A stretch of 64,000 nt of DNA from Ampelomyces quisqualis (GCA_018398575.1 JAGTXZ010000014.1:1178001-1242000); one strand, 5' to 3'. Positions 41,608 through 54,405 are shown, numbered from the stretch's first letter. Notes: generated from the sequence alone by a model not told the origin. Made by a program: numbers and translations.

Positions 41608-44600
41608 TGTAACGTTAGAATCTAGTTTATAATTAGAGCAATTTATATCTTATCTTTTAGAATAACCTAGCTTATTAACTAAAAATAGTAATTTTAAAGT
41701 TGTTTTCTAGGTTGTATCAAAGTAAAACACCTAAGCTACTCTAACAAGATCTACAATACAGTCTACTAACACCTATATTATGTTATTATTTTCTTTATCT
41801 ACTATTTAAGGACGTAGCGTTAATTTACTAGCTAGTTTTACTCTTTAATATCTCGCAATTCTAGTCTAGCTTAATATATTAGCTAGATTCTAGAAAAGTA
41901 TTATAACAGTACTAAAGAACAGAAGCGCTATTATCTATTCTAAGTTAGCGTAAAATATTATAAAAGCGTTACTTTATAATACAAAGTTTTGTAAACGCGC
42001 AGAAAATACACTAACCCTTGCTCTAGTTAGTAGTATAAGATTCTTATACATAATAAAGTTATAGGGCGCTATTCTTGTGTACTAGTAGGCTAGAGAGTTA
42101 TCTGTCTGTCTTAGTTTACGTTACTATTTAGAATCTATCCTTACGTTTGTATAACGTATAAGGCAGTGTACTATAAGCGTTAGATCTTTTTTAGTTACTA
42201 TTGTTAAACTATTTTCTTTAGAAGTTGTGTTACTCTATTAAGCATGCGTTCTTTACTCCTAGATTATAGTACTAATTTCTACGCTTTAATACTTATATAG
42301 CGTTAATGTAGCAAACATCTTTATTGTTTGTAAAAACTACTCTAGCAACTATTATACATAACTAGCTAAGAAGCTAAAGTCCTAAATATTCTAGCCTAAG
42401 TAGAGCAAGTAATAGAATTGTATAGTATATAATAGAAGCAGGTCTAGATTGCCTTTATAATACAGACTCTTATATTTATGCAAGAATAACTATACGTATA
42501 TATTAACTTCTGCAATTTCTGCGCTTGTAAAGTCCTATTAGCTAGTATAGTAGAGTAGCTAATAGTACTATAGAAAGTTTACTGCGTACTACTTTAGCAG
42601 AAAGTAAGCTATAGTAGGGGCGCTATATATTAAGAAGAATAATTGCTATTTATGTATAGTCTAATTAGTAAAGCTGCCTATTACTCTTAGAGTAGTTTCT
42701 ACGTAAGTAGGCACTATTGCACGCAACACTACTATACTGCAGTTAATAAGTACCTAATTAGTATTTAGTATTACTTATAGATATTTCTCTACATTCTAGC
42801 CCTTAGTTTAATACTTTACGCCTTTCTAAAGGTAAAATATAAATTTTAGTATATTATAGTTTATAGAGTGCATAGTGTTAATAGAGAAACTCTTTAGGAA
42901 ATAGAGAGTTAGAATGTTAACTAAGATAGACTAATAGTTAATACTTAGGTTTCTCTTAAGTACCTTAAAGCTTCTTTTAGTTTTGTCTATTTACTAGTGC
43001 TGCTTAATTTGTTAAATCTGTTTCTGTATATCTATATTAATAGTAGTAGCTATGTTATCTATATATAAGTAGAAGTACTTACTACCCTTGCTTATTATTC
43101 TACTAAACGTACATATACAACAGCTTTATTTTGCCTTTCTAAGATGTTTTGTACCTATAACATCTGCAATTGCTAGTCTATTTCTAGTAACTAAGATTAG
43201 GTAGGCTTTAAGTATAAAATCTATGTTTATTACTCTATTATAAGCATAAACCCTTTAACGCAACTTATATAGCTTTGTAATTAACAGGTTAAGCTATATA
43301 TTAGTATAGTCTTTGTTAAATCCTCTAAGTATAATATAGGTAGTTAACGCGTTTAATATATTATCTTTTACTAATAGATGTAGGTTAAAGACATATATTA
43401 TAACAGGCGTAACGCTTTAGCGTTTCTTTAGGTTCTTAACTGTGCTAATAGCGTTAAGCATAAGACGTATAGCTAATTTGCAATAATCTTAGAAATATCT
43501 ATGTTCTTAGTATTTCTAAAACTAGCTTTTATTAAATATATTAGTGCAAGCTTTTGTGTTAGGCTAAGATAGATTAAATGTTGCCTAGTATACTAATAGC
43601 TGCACTAAGCGTGTAGTATAGCTATATTAAAGTTAAAGTTATAGAATAAGTAGTAAGTATTTAAAAGTATACCTTAGTTACCTGTTGTTGTTGTATTGCT
43701 GCTAGTTACAAACTAGGTATACTAACATAGTAAGCAGTCTACCTGTATACACTATACATCTATCTATATAGCAGTGCATAGAAATAGGTTAAATAAGGTT
43801 ACTAACTAACTTGCTAAGTATCTTGTAACCTATTTGTGTAGAATTACTAATATCTACATTATAATACGTCTTAAGTACTACACAAATTCTTCTTATCTTC
43901 TTTCTTAGTGTGCTATAGAAGGTATTAAATATATTTAAATCTTCTATATATATGTTGTCTTTGTCTTTAGTTAAAGTAGTAGGTATTTCTTCTATCTAAT
44001 TATATATGCCTAGATAGTCTTCTTTATCTACGTTTTTATTAATACTATTCTAATCTAAGAGGCTAAAACTTAGTGTAGGCTTTAGGACAATTGCTCTATT
44101 GTCTTAGGTTTATACATCTTTATTTAATATTAAAATATCTAACAATCTATTAGTATTAAAAGAGATGCTATAGCAATAGTAGGCTGTTTTATAGCGCTTT
44201 CTTTATTTAGTTGTAATAAAGTAGGCAGCGCTTCTATACAATAGTAACTAGTATTTATACTACACTCTCTATAAGCTATATATTAACATAGTAGAAACGT
44301 TTAAATAGTAGATATACTAGTTATTTAACTACGTGTGTTAATTGTGTGTATAAGAGAGTAGTAAGCGCCTGTAGTAAGGTAAGAAATATATTAAGTAGGA
44401 ACACGCAAGTCCCTTACTACAAGAGTAGTAACCTTTACAATAGCTAGCTTTTTTGTAACGCATAGAACTATAGTTTTGTGTTAATTAAGTCTGCGTGCAG
44501 CCTTAGGCTATACATAGTACTAGTTAACTAACTAATTTAGAATTAGATACTAGTAGAACTACTGTAAACTAGTGTTATAGAATTAACTCTAAAGTTAAAC

Positions 44601-47238
44601 GTATTTTCTTAGGCATTAGCTTATATTTTATGTAGTAGCAGCTTATAAGCTTTTAATACTAAACTGCAACAAACAGTTAGTTTATTTTAGTTAAAGATAC
44701 TTATAAATCTTCTAACTACCTTTTCTAAACGTTTACTATTGCTATATATCTACTAACTATGTAATATTTCTACTACACCTCTTACTACACCTATACCTCT
44801 AATCTAACCAAAACCTACACGTACTATCTTAGGGTATAAATGCAAGTAGACTAGCAATAACTATTCTAATAACACACTTTTGTTCTTAGACCTAGCTATT
44901 GTATTGTCTTATATAGCACAGATTCTCTAACATTTACCTTTAGATTATTACTATTTTTAGAAGCTATTTTTGTCCTAAGTAGTTAGGGCAGCAGGTCTTT
45001 TGCAAAAAGATATAACAATTTATTACTAGAGAATTGCATAGGGTACAGCTAGTTGCGCTAGTGTAGATTATATTAAGCGTAATACTATACTCTAATCTCT
45101 TATTCTTCTCTTATTAGGCAGAATCTACGCTGTATAGTACTTAAACTATAACACTTATAATTAGATTGCCTAGATAATTTAGCTTAATACAAGTGCAACT
45201 TGGATTAAAGATAACTAGAAAAGAGATATAGCTTTACAGATAACACATGCGTTATAGTAGCAGAATATAGGCATACATTACTTGTGCAGTCTAGAAGCTG
45301 TGTATTCTACAGTGTTTAATATATATTTCTTAATGTTATTTACTTAGCAGTGCTGTAATAATCTTAGGATAGAAATAGTTCTATTAGAGGCTTATAGCTT
45401 TTTGTAGCACAATATTTTAAAGCTATAGACAAACTTTTTTACACAGAAGAAAGAGGCTTGCAAGGCAGAAGATTTGTACAGAGATTCTACTAAAGGCCTT
45501 ATTTGTAAAGTAGATAAAGGAGGGCTATAATTTAATAGATGCGTATAATTAGCTAGTTTGTGTAGATCTAATACGTTAATAGGTTAACTTAGTTGTATTG
45601 CAATTGCTATAACTATAGATATATACTCTCTTCTATTAGCTAAATTATAATAGTTATAACTTATTATAATTTCTTGTAATATATAACATTATACTAGTTG
45701 CTGCGCAGCTGTAAATATACGCTTACTCTTACTATAGTAAGGTAAGGCACTAGCTATCTTAAGCTACTTACTTAGTTTCTCTATCTTTTTAATACTAACG
45801 CCTACCTTAACGCTAGCTTTGCTACGTATCTCTGTCTTCTCTATAAGTCTATTCTAATTACTATAGGACTTAGCTGTTGCTGCTATCTTAATACTAAAGT
45901 TTACTACATCTACTAAGTCTTTTCTGCCTATTATTAGGCTACGCTAACTATAATAGAGTTTAATAGAGGCGTACTGCTACAGTAACTTAGCTACATCTAC
46001 TAAGTCTTTTCTGCCTGTTATTAGGCTATGCTAACTACTGTAGAGTTTAACAGAGGCATCCTTCTAAGTATATTAGCTACATCTACTAAGTCTTTCTTTT
46101 CTGTTATTAGACTATGCTAACTACTTAATATTTTAGCTAGAGCATACTGCTGTAGCATAAGCAGGTTACTTAGCTATATCTACTAAGTCTTTCTTTCCTA
46201 CTATTAGACTATACTAACTACTTAATATTTTAACTAGGGCGTACTACTATAGTATAAGCAGGTTACTAAAGCTGCGTAGCAAAAGCAAGTTACTAAAGCT
46301 GCGCAGTAAAAGTAAGTTACTAAAGTACCTTCTATAGTACAGTAGATTACTAAAGCCTAGTAACGCCTAGCTAAACATTTATGCAGTCTTTTAGATATCT
46401 AAACACTTTATACAATAACAGAAAGTAACTTACTGTCTTAGTACATAAGTATTAATCTATCTAACCTAAGTAGTCTAACTAGCTACCTTTGTAGTTGCTT
46501 TAAATTGTCTTGCGCTTTAGCTTCTGCCTAGTCTTTATTAGGGTGTCTGTACTAAGCCTAGAGCTTACTAGACACAACCTTATACTATTATTACTTAGGC
46601 TTTAGCCTATTAGGTACTTGCGCTTAATTATAACAACTACTGCCTTAACTTAGCGCGTTTATGTTAAACTAAATATATAATTTACACCTCTGCGTACTAG
46701 TATAGTAGGAAGTATAAGGTTTAAGTTAATCTCTACTTAATCTTTTAGGTACTATATTTATTGTTAGTAATTGTGTACAAAGATATAGCGCTAAGAAACA
46801 TATTTCTTATACTTAATCTTGTGTGCGTATTTCTTTGCTAGTAGAGTTTAGTATAATGTTGTAAGAGCACTTGCAATACTTATTACTATTGTTGTTAACA
46901 GTAATAGTTATAGTTGCTAGTAGCTATAGAATAGACTTATAGTTTTTGGTTATAGGTAGGCCTACCTTATACTAGTTAACCTCTGTCTTGCAAAGCTCTA
47001 TTATATTATTTTAGTTCTAATCCTAAGGCTTTGCCTTGTAATAAGCTGCCTGCAGGTAGGCACGTTCTATACAACGTGTGTATTCTTTTAATAGGTTTTC
47101 TTCTAAGCAGTGTAGTGTAATAGAATTAGTACTATTAGAAGTTAATAACTTTGTTATAGACGCTATCTTGTTTAGTTTACTAATATAGCTGTTCTAGTTA
47201 TTAGTAATAGGTATAAGCAAGGCTAGGGCTTATACCTT
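41608..47238. repeat. TA-rich, RIP-type degraded DNA of unidentified origin
   Basis: Composition changes sharply from the left part of the window. TA is very abundant, CA and TG are rare, while CG steps survive in places, as expected when CA is changed to TA. No long frame is open on either strand. Minus-strand pieces (for example TRNRLAIADVIGTKHLRKAK near 43190) look like former coding sequence, but I could not name the family. It differs from the LTR element to its right, apart from the shared composition. It contains the tandem repeat at 45901-46266. Confidence 0.7.
45901..46266. repeat. Degenerate four-copy tandem repeat, 85-97 bp units
   Basis: Each unit starts with a form of agctacatctactaagtct and goes on with ctattaggctatgctaacta. 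Copies begin at about 45901, 45988, 46073 and 46170. Read on the minus strand the units give a repeated peptide-like pattern around LITGRKDLVDVAK, so this was probably a coding repeat in a former protein. Short agctgcg..aagttacta sub-repeats follow to about 46350. Confidence 0.65.
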
Positions 47239-47536
47239 GTAATAACGCAGGTAGGTACAGCTATTAGGATTGAATTAGATACGTATTAGAGGCATATAGG
47301 AGTGCGTGTTGTATTAGAGATTCTAGATTGGCTATACACCTATAGGTCTTGTACAGAAGGACAAGAGAAACTTGTTCTCTATCTATGCTATAGGCTTATA
47401 TTTATAGTAGGCGTAGCAGCTAAGTTAGAGCGCTGTTAAAGTGCTTTTAGTTCTAATCTGCTAGCTCTCTATATAATCTGTTACTAAGCCTTTATAAGGT
47501 ATTAGATGTAACATGTATTTGCATGTACTTATTATA
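47239..47536 (-). repeat. LTR A (3' LTR of a truncated Ty3/gypsy copy)
   Basis: 298 bp, starting tgtaataacgcaggtaggta and ending with a RIP-altered form of gttaca (attata). It is the same sequence as LTRs B to E. The polypurine-like stretch (minus strand aagaagaagag) lies directly to its right, so this is the 3' LTR of an element with pol on the minus strand. Confidence 0.85.
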
Positions 47537-48960
47537 TTACTCTTCTTCTTAAAATTAATAGTCTCTATTAATTAGGTCTGTATTAGTATTGTTTTAGATA
47601 CCTCTCTAAATTGTTGTAAACTTACATTTACTTTAAGTTTATTTTGAAATAACGTAATATAGCTATTTGTTATTGTTTTAATCTACGCGCTAGCGCGTTT
47701 AAAGTTTCTAACTTTACTTTAAGCTTTTTAAGCATATATATAAGGCTAGCCCTCTAGTATACTACTTCTCTATACTCTTCTCCTACACGTTTATATACCT
47801 ATAGCTATCTAACTGCTTTTCTAATTTAGTTGTTAGCTAATTGTTTCTGCAGATACACACAATACCTATTCCTATCTCTTCTAGAGCTTATCTCTTAGCC
47901 TATTAAGTTGTTTACCTGTAGGCTGCAAAGGCTTTTGCCTGCAGCTATTTTAATATTAAGTTTAGATTCTATTTAGACGTGTCTAAGAAGTGTACTTATT
48001 GCACACTCTTAAATAAGAAGTGTTGCCTAGTTCTTCTATATACAAGCTAAGAGTATAATAGCCTTTCTAAGGCTTTTAACTACAGGTTTACTGCCCTAGG
48101 TAGAGACAAGTCTAACAAGGTAGTGTTAGAGTAAGAGGCTGCTGTTAAGAAGGCAGCGTTTTAGTTAGCTGCTGTTATGCAAGTAAGCACTGTACAAGTA
48201 GCTAATATAAACAACACTAACTTGTTAGTTAGCGCTTATTACTAGAGAGAAGAGCTAGCTAGAGAGGTTAGAGTAATAGCTAAGAAGGTTAGGTTGCTTA
48301 AGAGAAGTATAGCTAGGTTAACTAGTATAGTTGCTTAGCTAGTAGATATTATAATAGCATTAAGGGCTAATTAGTTAGTAGAGTAAAAGAAGGCGCAAGC
48401 AGTAACATTTTAGGTAGTAGCAGAGTAAGAGGCAGGTACTTGCAGTAGGTAGAGCTAGAATAAAAGACAACTAGGTAGTACGTTAGTGTCTGTACCTAAG
48501 GATTTAGACAGTTAAGAACGTCTTACTAGTAGTAGCAACAGTCTACTGTTAGATCTAATAGAAGAGTAAGACTCCTATTGTTAATAGCTGTTACTTACTA
48601 GTGTAGTAGTTATAATATTAAGTTTAATTTCCCTAATATAATTGTCTTATAATGCTATAAGATCTTTAACTCTTTTTTTCTATGCTGTAATCTATTTAGC
48701 TAACGCTTGTAGAAGTTCTAGCTGTTTTAGATAGCGTTTATAGAACGCTTGCAACATGTATAGAGCGCCTATAAAGTTTAAGGCGTTGTACTAAGTAAAG
48801 TTAGGGTTATAGCCTACCTATTTTACGCAATACTTTAGGATAGAGCAGTACAGCTTGCTAGCTAGGATCTCTTTAACTTCCTATTCTTTAACGCCTTAAA
48901 TTAGAATACTAGATAGGTTTAGGCTTAGCTAACTAGGCAGGGGGTTGTTAGAGTCCTTGC
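47537..48960 (-). mobile_element. Truncated Ty3/gypsy internal segment A
   Basis: This matches the first 1.4 kb of the internal part of the full element (49260-50660): polypurine tract, antisense frame, spacer and the very C-terminal end of integrase on the minus strand. It is cut where LTR B begins, exactly within the codons for the DSNNP part of the integrase tail. The rest of this copy is not found directly after the full element, so it was not a clean nested insertion, or a deletion followed. Confidence 0.75.
47862..48584 (+). pseudogene. Antisense frame of the retroelement, copy A
   Basis: About 241 codons that keep one frame, broken by TAG/TAA and with the start ATG changed to ATA. Sequence such as DVSKKCAYCTLLNKKC-like text is shared with copies B and E. 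It is somewhat longer than the other two copies. Confidence 0.6.
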
Positions 48961-49259
48961 TGTAACAACGCAGGTAGGTACAGCTATTAGGATTGAATTA
49001 GATACGTATTAGAGGCATATAGGAGTGCGTGTTGTATCAGAAATTCTAGATTAGCTATACACCTATAGGTCTTGTACAGAAGGACAAGAGAAACTTATCC
49101 TCTATCTATGCTATAGGCTTATATTTATAGTGGGCGTAGCAGCTAGGTTAGAGCGCTGTTGGAGCGCTTTTAGTTCTAATCTGCTAGCTCTCTACATAAT
49201 CTGTTACTAAGCCTTTATAAGGTATTAGATGTAACATGTGTTTGCATGTGCTTGTTATA
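48961..49259 (-). repeat. LTR B (3' LTR of the full element)
   Basis: Starts tgtaacaacgcaggtaggta and ends gttata. It keeps the CG sites better than LTR A. The purine-rich tract (minus strand aagaagaaggg) is directly to the right at about 49263-49275. Confidence 0.9.
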
Positions 49260-49408
49260 TTACCCTTCTTCTTAAAATTAATAGTCTCTATTAATTAGGT
49301 CTGTATTAGTGTTGTTTTAGATACCTCTTTAAATTGTTATAAACTCTTATTTACCTTAAGTTTATTTTAGAATAATGTAATATAGCTGTTTGTTATTGTT
49401 TTAATTAG

Positions 49409-49583
49409 CGCGCTAGCGCGTTTAACGTTCTTAACTTTACCTTAAGCTTTTTAAGTATATATATAAGGCTAGCCCTCTAGTATACTACTTCTCTACACTC
49501 TCTCTCTTACGTTTGTATACCTAAAGCTATCTAAGCCTTGTCTTTTCTTAATTACTAGCTAACTATATAGTAGATACACATAA
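49409..49583 (+). promoter_or_regulatory. Putative promoter of the antisense frame: CG palindrome, TATA-like box, start
   Basis: cgcgctagcgcg at 49409-49420 is a perfect palindrome. tatatataagg at about 49457-49467 follows, then a pyrimidine-rich stretch and the ATG at 49583. The same order is present at 47685-47698 (copy A) and 59479-59490 (copy E), the palindrome intact each time in otherwise decayed DNA. Confidence 0.45.
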
Positions 49584-50287
49584 TGTCTATTCCTGTCTCT
49601 TCTAAGGCTTATCTCCTAGCCTATTAGGTTGTTTGCCTACAGGCTGCAAGGGCTTTTGCCTGCAGCTATTTTAATATTAAGTTTAGATTCTATTTAGACG
49701 TGTCTAAGAAGTGTGCTTATTGCACACTCTTAAATAAGAAGTGTTGCCTAGTTCTTCTATATGCAGGCTAAGAGTATAATAGCCTCTTTAGGGCCCTTAA
49801 CTACAGGTTTACTGCCTTAGGTAGAGACAAGTCTAATAAGGTAGTATTAGAGCAAGAGGCTGCTATTAAGAAGGCAGCGTTTTAGTTAGCTGCTGTTGTG
49901 TAAGTAAGCACTGCACAGGTAGCTAACATAAACAACGCTAACTTGTTAGTTAGCGCTTATTACTAGAGAGAGAAGCTAGCTAAAGAGGTTAGGGCAATAG
50001 CTAAGAAGGTTAGGTCGCTTAGAAAGAGTATAGTAAGGTTAACTAGTGTAGTTGCTTAGCTAGTAGATGTTATAATAGCATTAAGGGCTAATTAGTTAGC
50101 AGAGCAGGAGGAGGCGCAAAAGGCAGCGTAGGAGGCTAGTGCTTGCAGCAAGCAGGGCTAGAACAGAAAACTACTAGGTAGTGTATTAGTGTCTGCACCT
50201 AGGGATTTAGACAATTAAGAATATCTTACTAGTAGCAATAACAGTCTGCTGTTAGATCTAATAGAAGAGTAAGACTTCTATTGTTAA
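49583..50287 (+). pseudogene. Antisense frame of the retroelement, copy B (235 codons, stop-riddled)
   Basis: A frame opposite to pol, between integrase and the polypurine tract. From the ATG it reads in one frame to the stop at 50287, broken only by TAG/TAA codons that fit RIP of CAG, CAA or TGG. Visible segments are LQAARAFACSYFNIKFRFYL, DVSKKCAYCTLLNKKCC (a C-x2-C..C pattern), EYNSLFRALNYRFTALGRDK and a Lys/Arg/Ala-rich helix (REKLAKEVRAIAKKVRSLRK) that may form a coiled coil. An acidic, Leu-rich end follows. I do not recognise the protein. A nucleic-acid-binding role would fit the Cys pattern and basic helix, but that is a guess. Confidence 0.6.
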
Positions 50288-51009
50288 TAGCTGTTACCTA
50301 CTAGTGTAGTAGTTGCAATATTAAGTTTAATTTCCCTAACATAATTGTCTTGTAATGCTGTAAGATCTTTAACTCCTTTTTTCTATACTGTAATCTATTT
50401 AGCTAACGCTTGTAGAAGTCTTAGCTATTTTAGATAGCGTTTATAGAACGCTTGTAACATGTGTAGAGCACCTATAAAGTTTAAAGCATTATACTAGGTA
50501 GAGTTAGGATTATAGCCTACCTATTTTACACAATACTTTAGGATAGAGTAGTATAGCTTGCTAGCTAAGATCTCTTTAACTTCCTATTCTTTAACGCCTT
50601 AAATTAGGATGCTAGATAGGTTTAGGCTTAGCTAACTAGCTAGAGGGTTGTTAGAGTCCTTGCAGAGGACATCTAGAGCAAACACGTTATAGATCTTAGA
50701 TCCTTTAGGTAGCTTTAGTTAAAATAAATAGCTAACTTGTTCTAGAACTTTAAAAAAGCCTTTCTACAATTTAGCAAGTTTGCAACTTAGGCAGGTAACA
50801 GATAGGTTTTAGGTTAAGAGGTAAACCTTGTTACCTACTGCCTAATTAACAGGTTAACAATGTTTGTTTACTTTAGCAGCTATTTGTTGCTACGCCTTCT
50901 TTATATTGTCTTTAGCTATGCGCTAAGCTTTATGCATGCAAGTAGCTAAGCTTAAGGCATCTTTAACATTTATATCTTTGTGTTTTAAAGAAGATAATGC
51001 TTAATCCTA

Positions 51010-51420
51010 GCTCTGTTGTAGTTTAGATCTAAACAAGAGCTAGTATAGTGCTATACTAATTGCAGAGTGCAGCAGTGTAGCTTAAGCTTAATCAATTATT
51101 AGCAAGAGATTACTCTAGTTGTCCTAGTAGTAGGATACAAAAGGCCTTAATTGTTAATTAATATACTTATTTATAATCTTAGTTTGTCTATTAGTTTGTT
51201 TATAGTAGGCTGTAGAAAGCTTAATTTGCACGCCTAAGATCTTGCAGAACTTAAACTAGAATTAGGACATAAACTAGAGGCTGCAGTTAGACACTATACT
51301 TTTAGGCGTGTAGCTAAATTAGTATACCTATTAGATAAACAAATAAGCTATTTCCTAGGCGTTAATAGTCTTATAATATAGGATAGAGATAGCTTGCTTT
51401 AATAGGCAATTAATAATAAC
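51010..51420 (-). pseudogene. Integrase core of the full element, RIP-damaged
   Basis: Minus-strand blocks in order: AYLFI..VY, TPKSIVS, FKFCKILGVQIKLSTAYY, QTNRQTKIINKYIN, LRPFVSYY and LLLIID. These match the rve integrase core of Ty3/gypsy elements, with several Gln, Trp, Gly and Asp codons changed to stops or to Arg/Asn. The same region recurs at about 61080-61500. Confidence 0.85.
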
Positions 51421-52599
51421 TATAATTTGATTATAGCTATGCTAATTAGTTAGGAATGTCTTAAAATCTATACATAAATGCTGCATAGGCCTATTAGGAA
51501 TTAGTAACAGATAGAGGAACCCTTAGGATTAGAGCTGTCTTAGATAGAATCTTTAACAGGAAACGCAGTTTTGTACATAGCGTTTGCATATAGCCTCTAT
51601 GCCTTTCTAGTAGTATTGCTAAGCTAGGAGCTAATACGTCTTTGTAGCGCTTAGGTAGGCAGTAGATACTTAATTATAAGCTTCTCTAATTAGTTAGGTG
51701 CACAAAGGAAAATCTCTAGGTACACATAGGCGTAAGTAATATAGCAGTAGTCCTTCTTAGACATAATACAGCTGTAGTAGGGTAAGGCGTTCTTCCTTAA
51801 AGAAGCAGCAATTCTCTGCTAACAGAGCTTTAATTAGTTCTAACAAGTTAAGATTTAGAGAGGCACTAATAGATTAGACTAAAATAGCTAAAATATTAAT
51901 CTCTAGCTAGTTACAGACGTAGTTCTAAGCTAGTTTAGAGTTAACTAGAGGGTTTAGGCGTTTAGGTCCTAGAAGTACACAGGATCTGTTGTCTTGTTAG
52001 GCAGCCTTAACCTTGCTAACGTCTTGTTCCCTTTAGCTTAGAATATTAGCTTGCTTATTAAGCTTGCTAGGCGTGTACTTAATGCAGAAATTAAAAGAAG
52101 TAATAATTTCTGCCTATTGTGCTTAACGTGCATTAAGAACCTTAGTAGTTATAAAGTATTCTAAGGAGCAGTAATTTAAATACACCTAGATTTAACTCTA
52201 TATAGAGGTAAGTTTAGCTCTCTACTTTTTAAACACTTTTAGGATAGCAAAAAGTTCTTTATTATATATTTCCTAATTAAGCTTAGCTCTAGATAGGGTG
52301 TAACTGTAGAAGGCTATAGGATACTACTTGTTGTTAGAGTGCTTCTAAGAAAGTACTCCTGCTATTACTCTATCTAACACGTTAGTTTTTAACTTTATGT
52401 TATACTTAGGATAGAAATAAGATAGCGTAGGAATAGCTAGGAGTAAGGCTTTAATCTGATTAAAAGCCTGTTAGCAGTCTATAGTCTATTCAAATAGTGT
52501 AGAAGGACTTTAAAGCTTTAGGATTAGTTTAGCTACACAGAAGAAATCCTTAATAAACTGTTAATAGAAACTAGTAAAACTAAGAAATAACTTAACGCT

Positions 52600-53250
52600 A
52601 GTAACTATAGTAGGTTTAGCCTAGTTTTAGAGTGCTTCTACCTTGTTAGAGTTAACTTTAGTGCCCTAGTTTGTTAAAACGTAGCCTAGATACTTTGTGC
52701 AAGTTATATAGAATTTACTCTTCTAAATGTCTACTTAGAGTTCTACAGTACGTAGGCGCTCTAAGACCTTTTAGACGTGTTCCTAATATAAGTTTATATT
52801 CTCTAAGTAGATTAAGATGTTATTAAGATACGCAATGCAGAAATTGTTAAGATAATTAATTAGTATATTATTTATGTAGCGCTAATACGTTGCTAGCCTA
52901 TTACACAAGCCAAAAGAGAGAACCTTATACTTGTATGTACTGTAACAGGTCTAAAAAGTAGTATACTCTTTAGAGTTAAGATCTATACAAATTTTGTTAA
53001 AGGCAGCCTAAATGTTAAACTTAGTAAAGATCTTGGCTTTAGAAGGACGTAATAGCAGCTTATTAATGTAAAGGATCAGATAGACGTCTTTGCGCGTAAG
53101 GGCGTTAATCTTCTAGTAGTCTACACAAATGTATATATCTCTATTTAGTTTGCGTATATAGAGAATAAGTAAAGTAAAAGGGCTTTAGCTAGCCTTAATA
53201 AAACTCTTCTAAAGGTGTTCCTAGACGTAGGCCTTAGTAGCTTTAAGCTC
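52600..53250 (-). pseudogene. Reverse transcriptase of the full element, RIP-damaged
   Basis: Minus-strand blocks in order: CVDY.KINALTRKDVYL, KAKIFTKFNI.AAFNKI, LNSKEYTTF, YKYKVLSFGLCN, and the active-site box where the two catalytic Asp codons now read Asn, then the EHV.KVLERL and KSKFYITCTKYLGYVLT parts. Asp to Asn and Arg/Gln/Trp to stop are all single G-to-A or C-to-T changes in CA/TG context. Confidence 0.9.
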
Positions 53251-54360
53251 CTCCTAATTCTGCTTGTACAGAGGACTAAACGCATTTAGTAATAGTTCTT
53301 TAAAGATAATCTTATAATTATACAAACAGTAAGAAGGTAATTAATTAGCTGCTAACTTACTAAATATATCCTAATACTAGGAGTAGTAAGTAAGTAATCT
53401 CTTATCTAATTAGCTTTAATTGTCTGCGTTGTTCTTAGAGGCAAGGATCCTGTTAATCTTATAGAGGCTTGTTGTAAAGAACTTGTTCTAGGGCTTCTTT
53501 ATAATAAAGTAAAATGCATTGGCAGAAATAAGAGCTATGCAGGTGCTTAGAAGGGATTTGGACTCTAAGCGGGTTTGCTTAGTTAGGGTATAAGGAATCT
53601 CTAAGATTTTTTAGGCTAATAGGAGCTTTAAGCATCCCTTAATACAATAAATAGAAGAAGAAGAATAGTAAGGACTATTTTAGATACAATAGTCTTCTTT
53701 CTCCTATAGGGCGTTGCGTTATTGCACATTAAGATAGACAGTAGCTAGCACTGTAGCTTAATGTAGAACAGTAAGAATAGGGAGTAAAGGATTATATAAA
53801 CAGGAGTACTTAGATAGCTAAATAAACTATAACCTATCTGTGTCTAATTAAATCTTAAATTGTCTTAACTATTAGAGGCTAAGTATACAATCCTAAGACC
53901 TAAGATTAAGAATAAGAAATAGATAGTTTAAAATCTTTTAGCTATTAATATTTAAGTGTAGTTAAATATATTAAGTAACTAAAGAAGTAATCTAATTCTT
54001 AAAGCTGCGCACCTAAACCTAAAAGGGAAGCTTCTAGATAGGTTGCTGCAAGGCTTTAGAAACAAATAAAATAATTTGTAAATTTAAAAATAAGAAACCT
54101 TAAGCACTAGTGTTAATAAGAGTATTAAGGCGTAAGCTAAGGCCTTAGTTGTAAAGAAGCGTAGGCATAAGGAAATAGAGACTGCAAAACAAATAGGAAA
54201 GGTTAAGGTAGAATAGATTGTAACAGCTTAGGCCTAAAAAGGAGTGTTCTCTTAGGCGCTTCTGTTTCCTGTACAATACACCTTCTAATTAGGTTGCTCT
54301 TAAGCATCTTTATACTTATCTACTTCTATAGCTTTAATCTAACGCACATAAGGCTTTGTA

Positions 54361-54405
54361 CAGTTACTAGAGTAGTGTCTTAGCTTACTGTAATTGTAAC
54401 AACTA
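54361..54405 (-). pseudogene. Gag CCHC zinc knuckle, RIP-damaged
   Basis: The minus strand reads CYNYSKLRHYSSNC. The spacing C-x2-(C)-x4-H-x4-C fits a retroviral-type knuckle in which the second Cys is now Tyr and both glycines are changed, all single G-to-A effects. It marks gag at the right side of pol and so fixes the element's direction. Confidence 0.75.
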
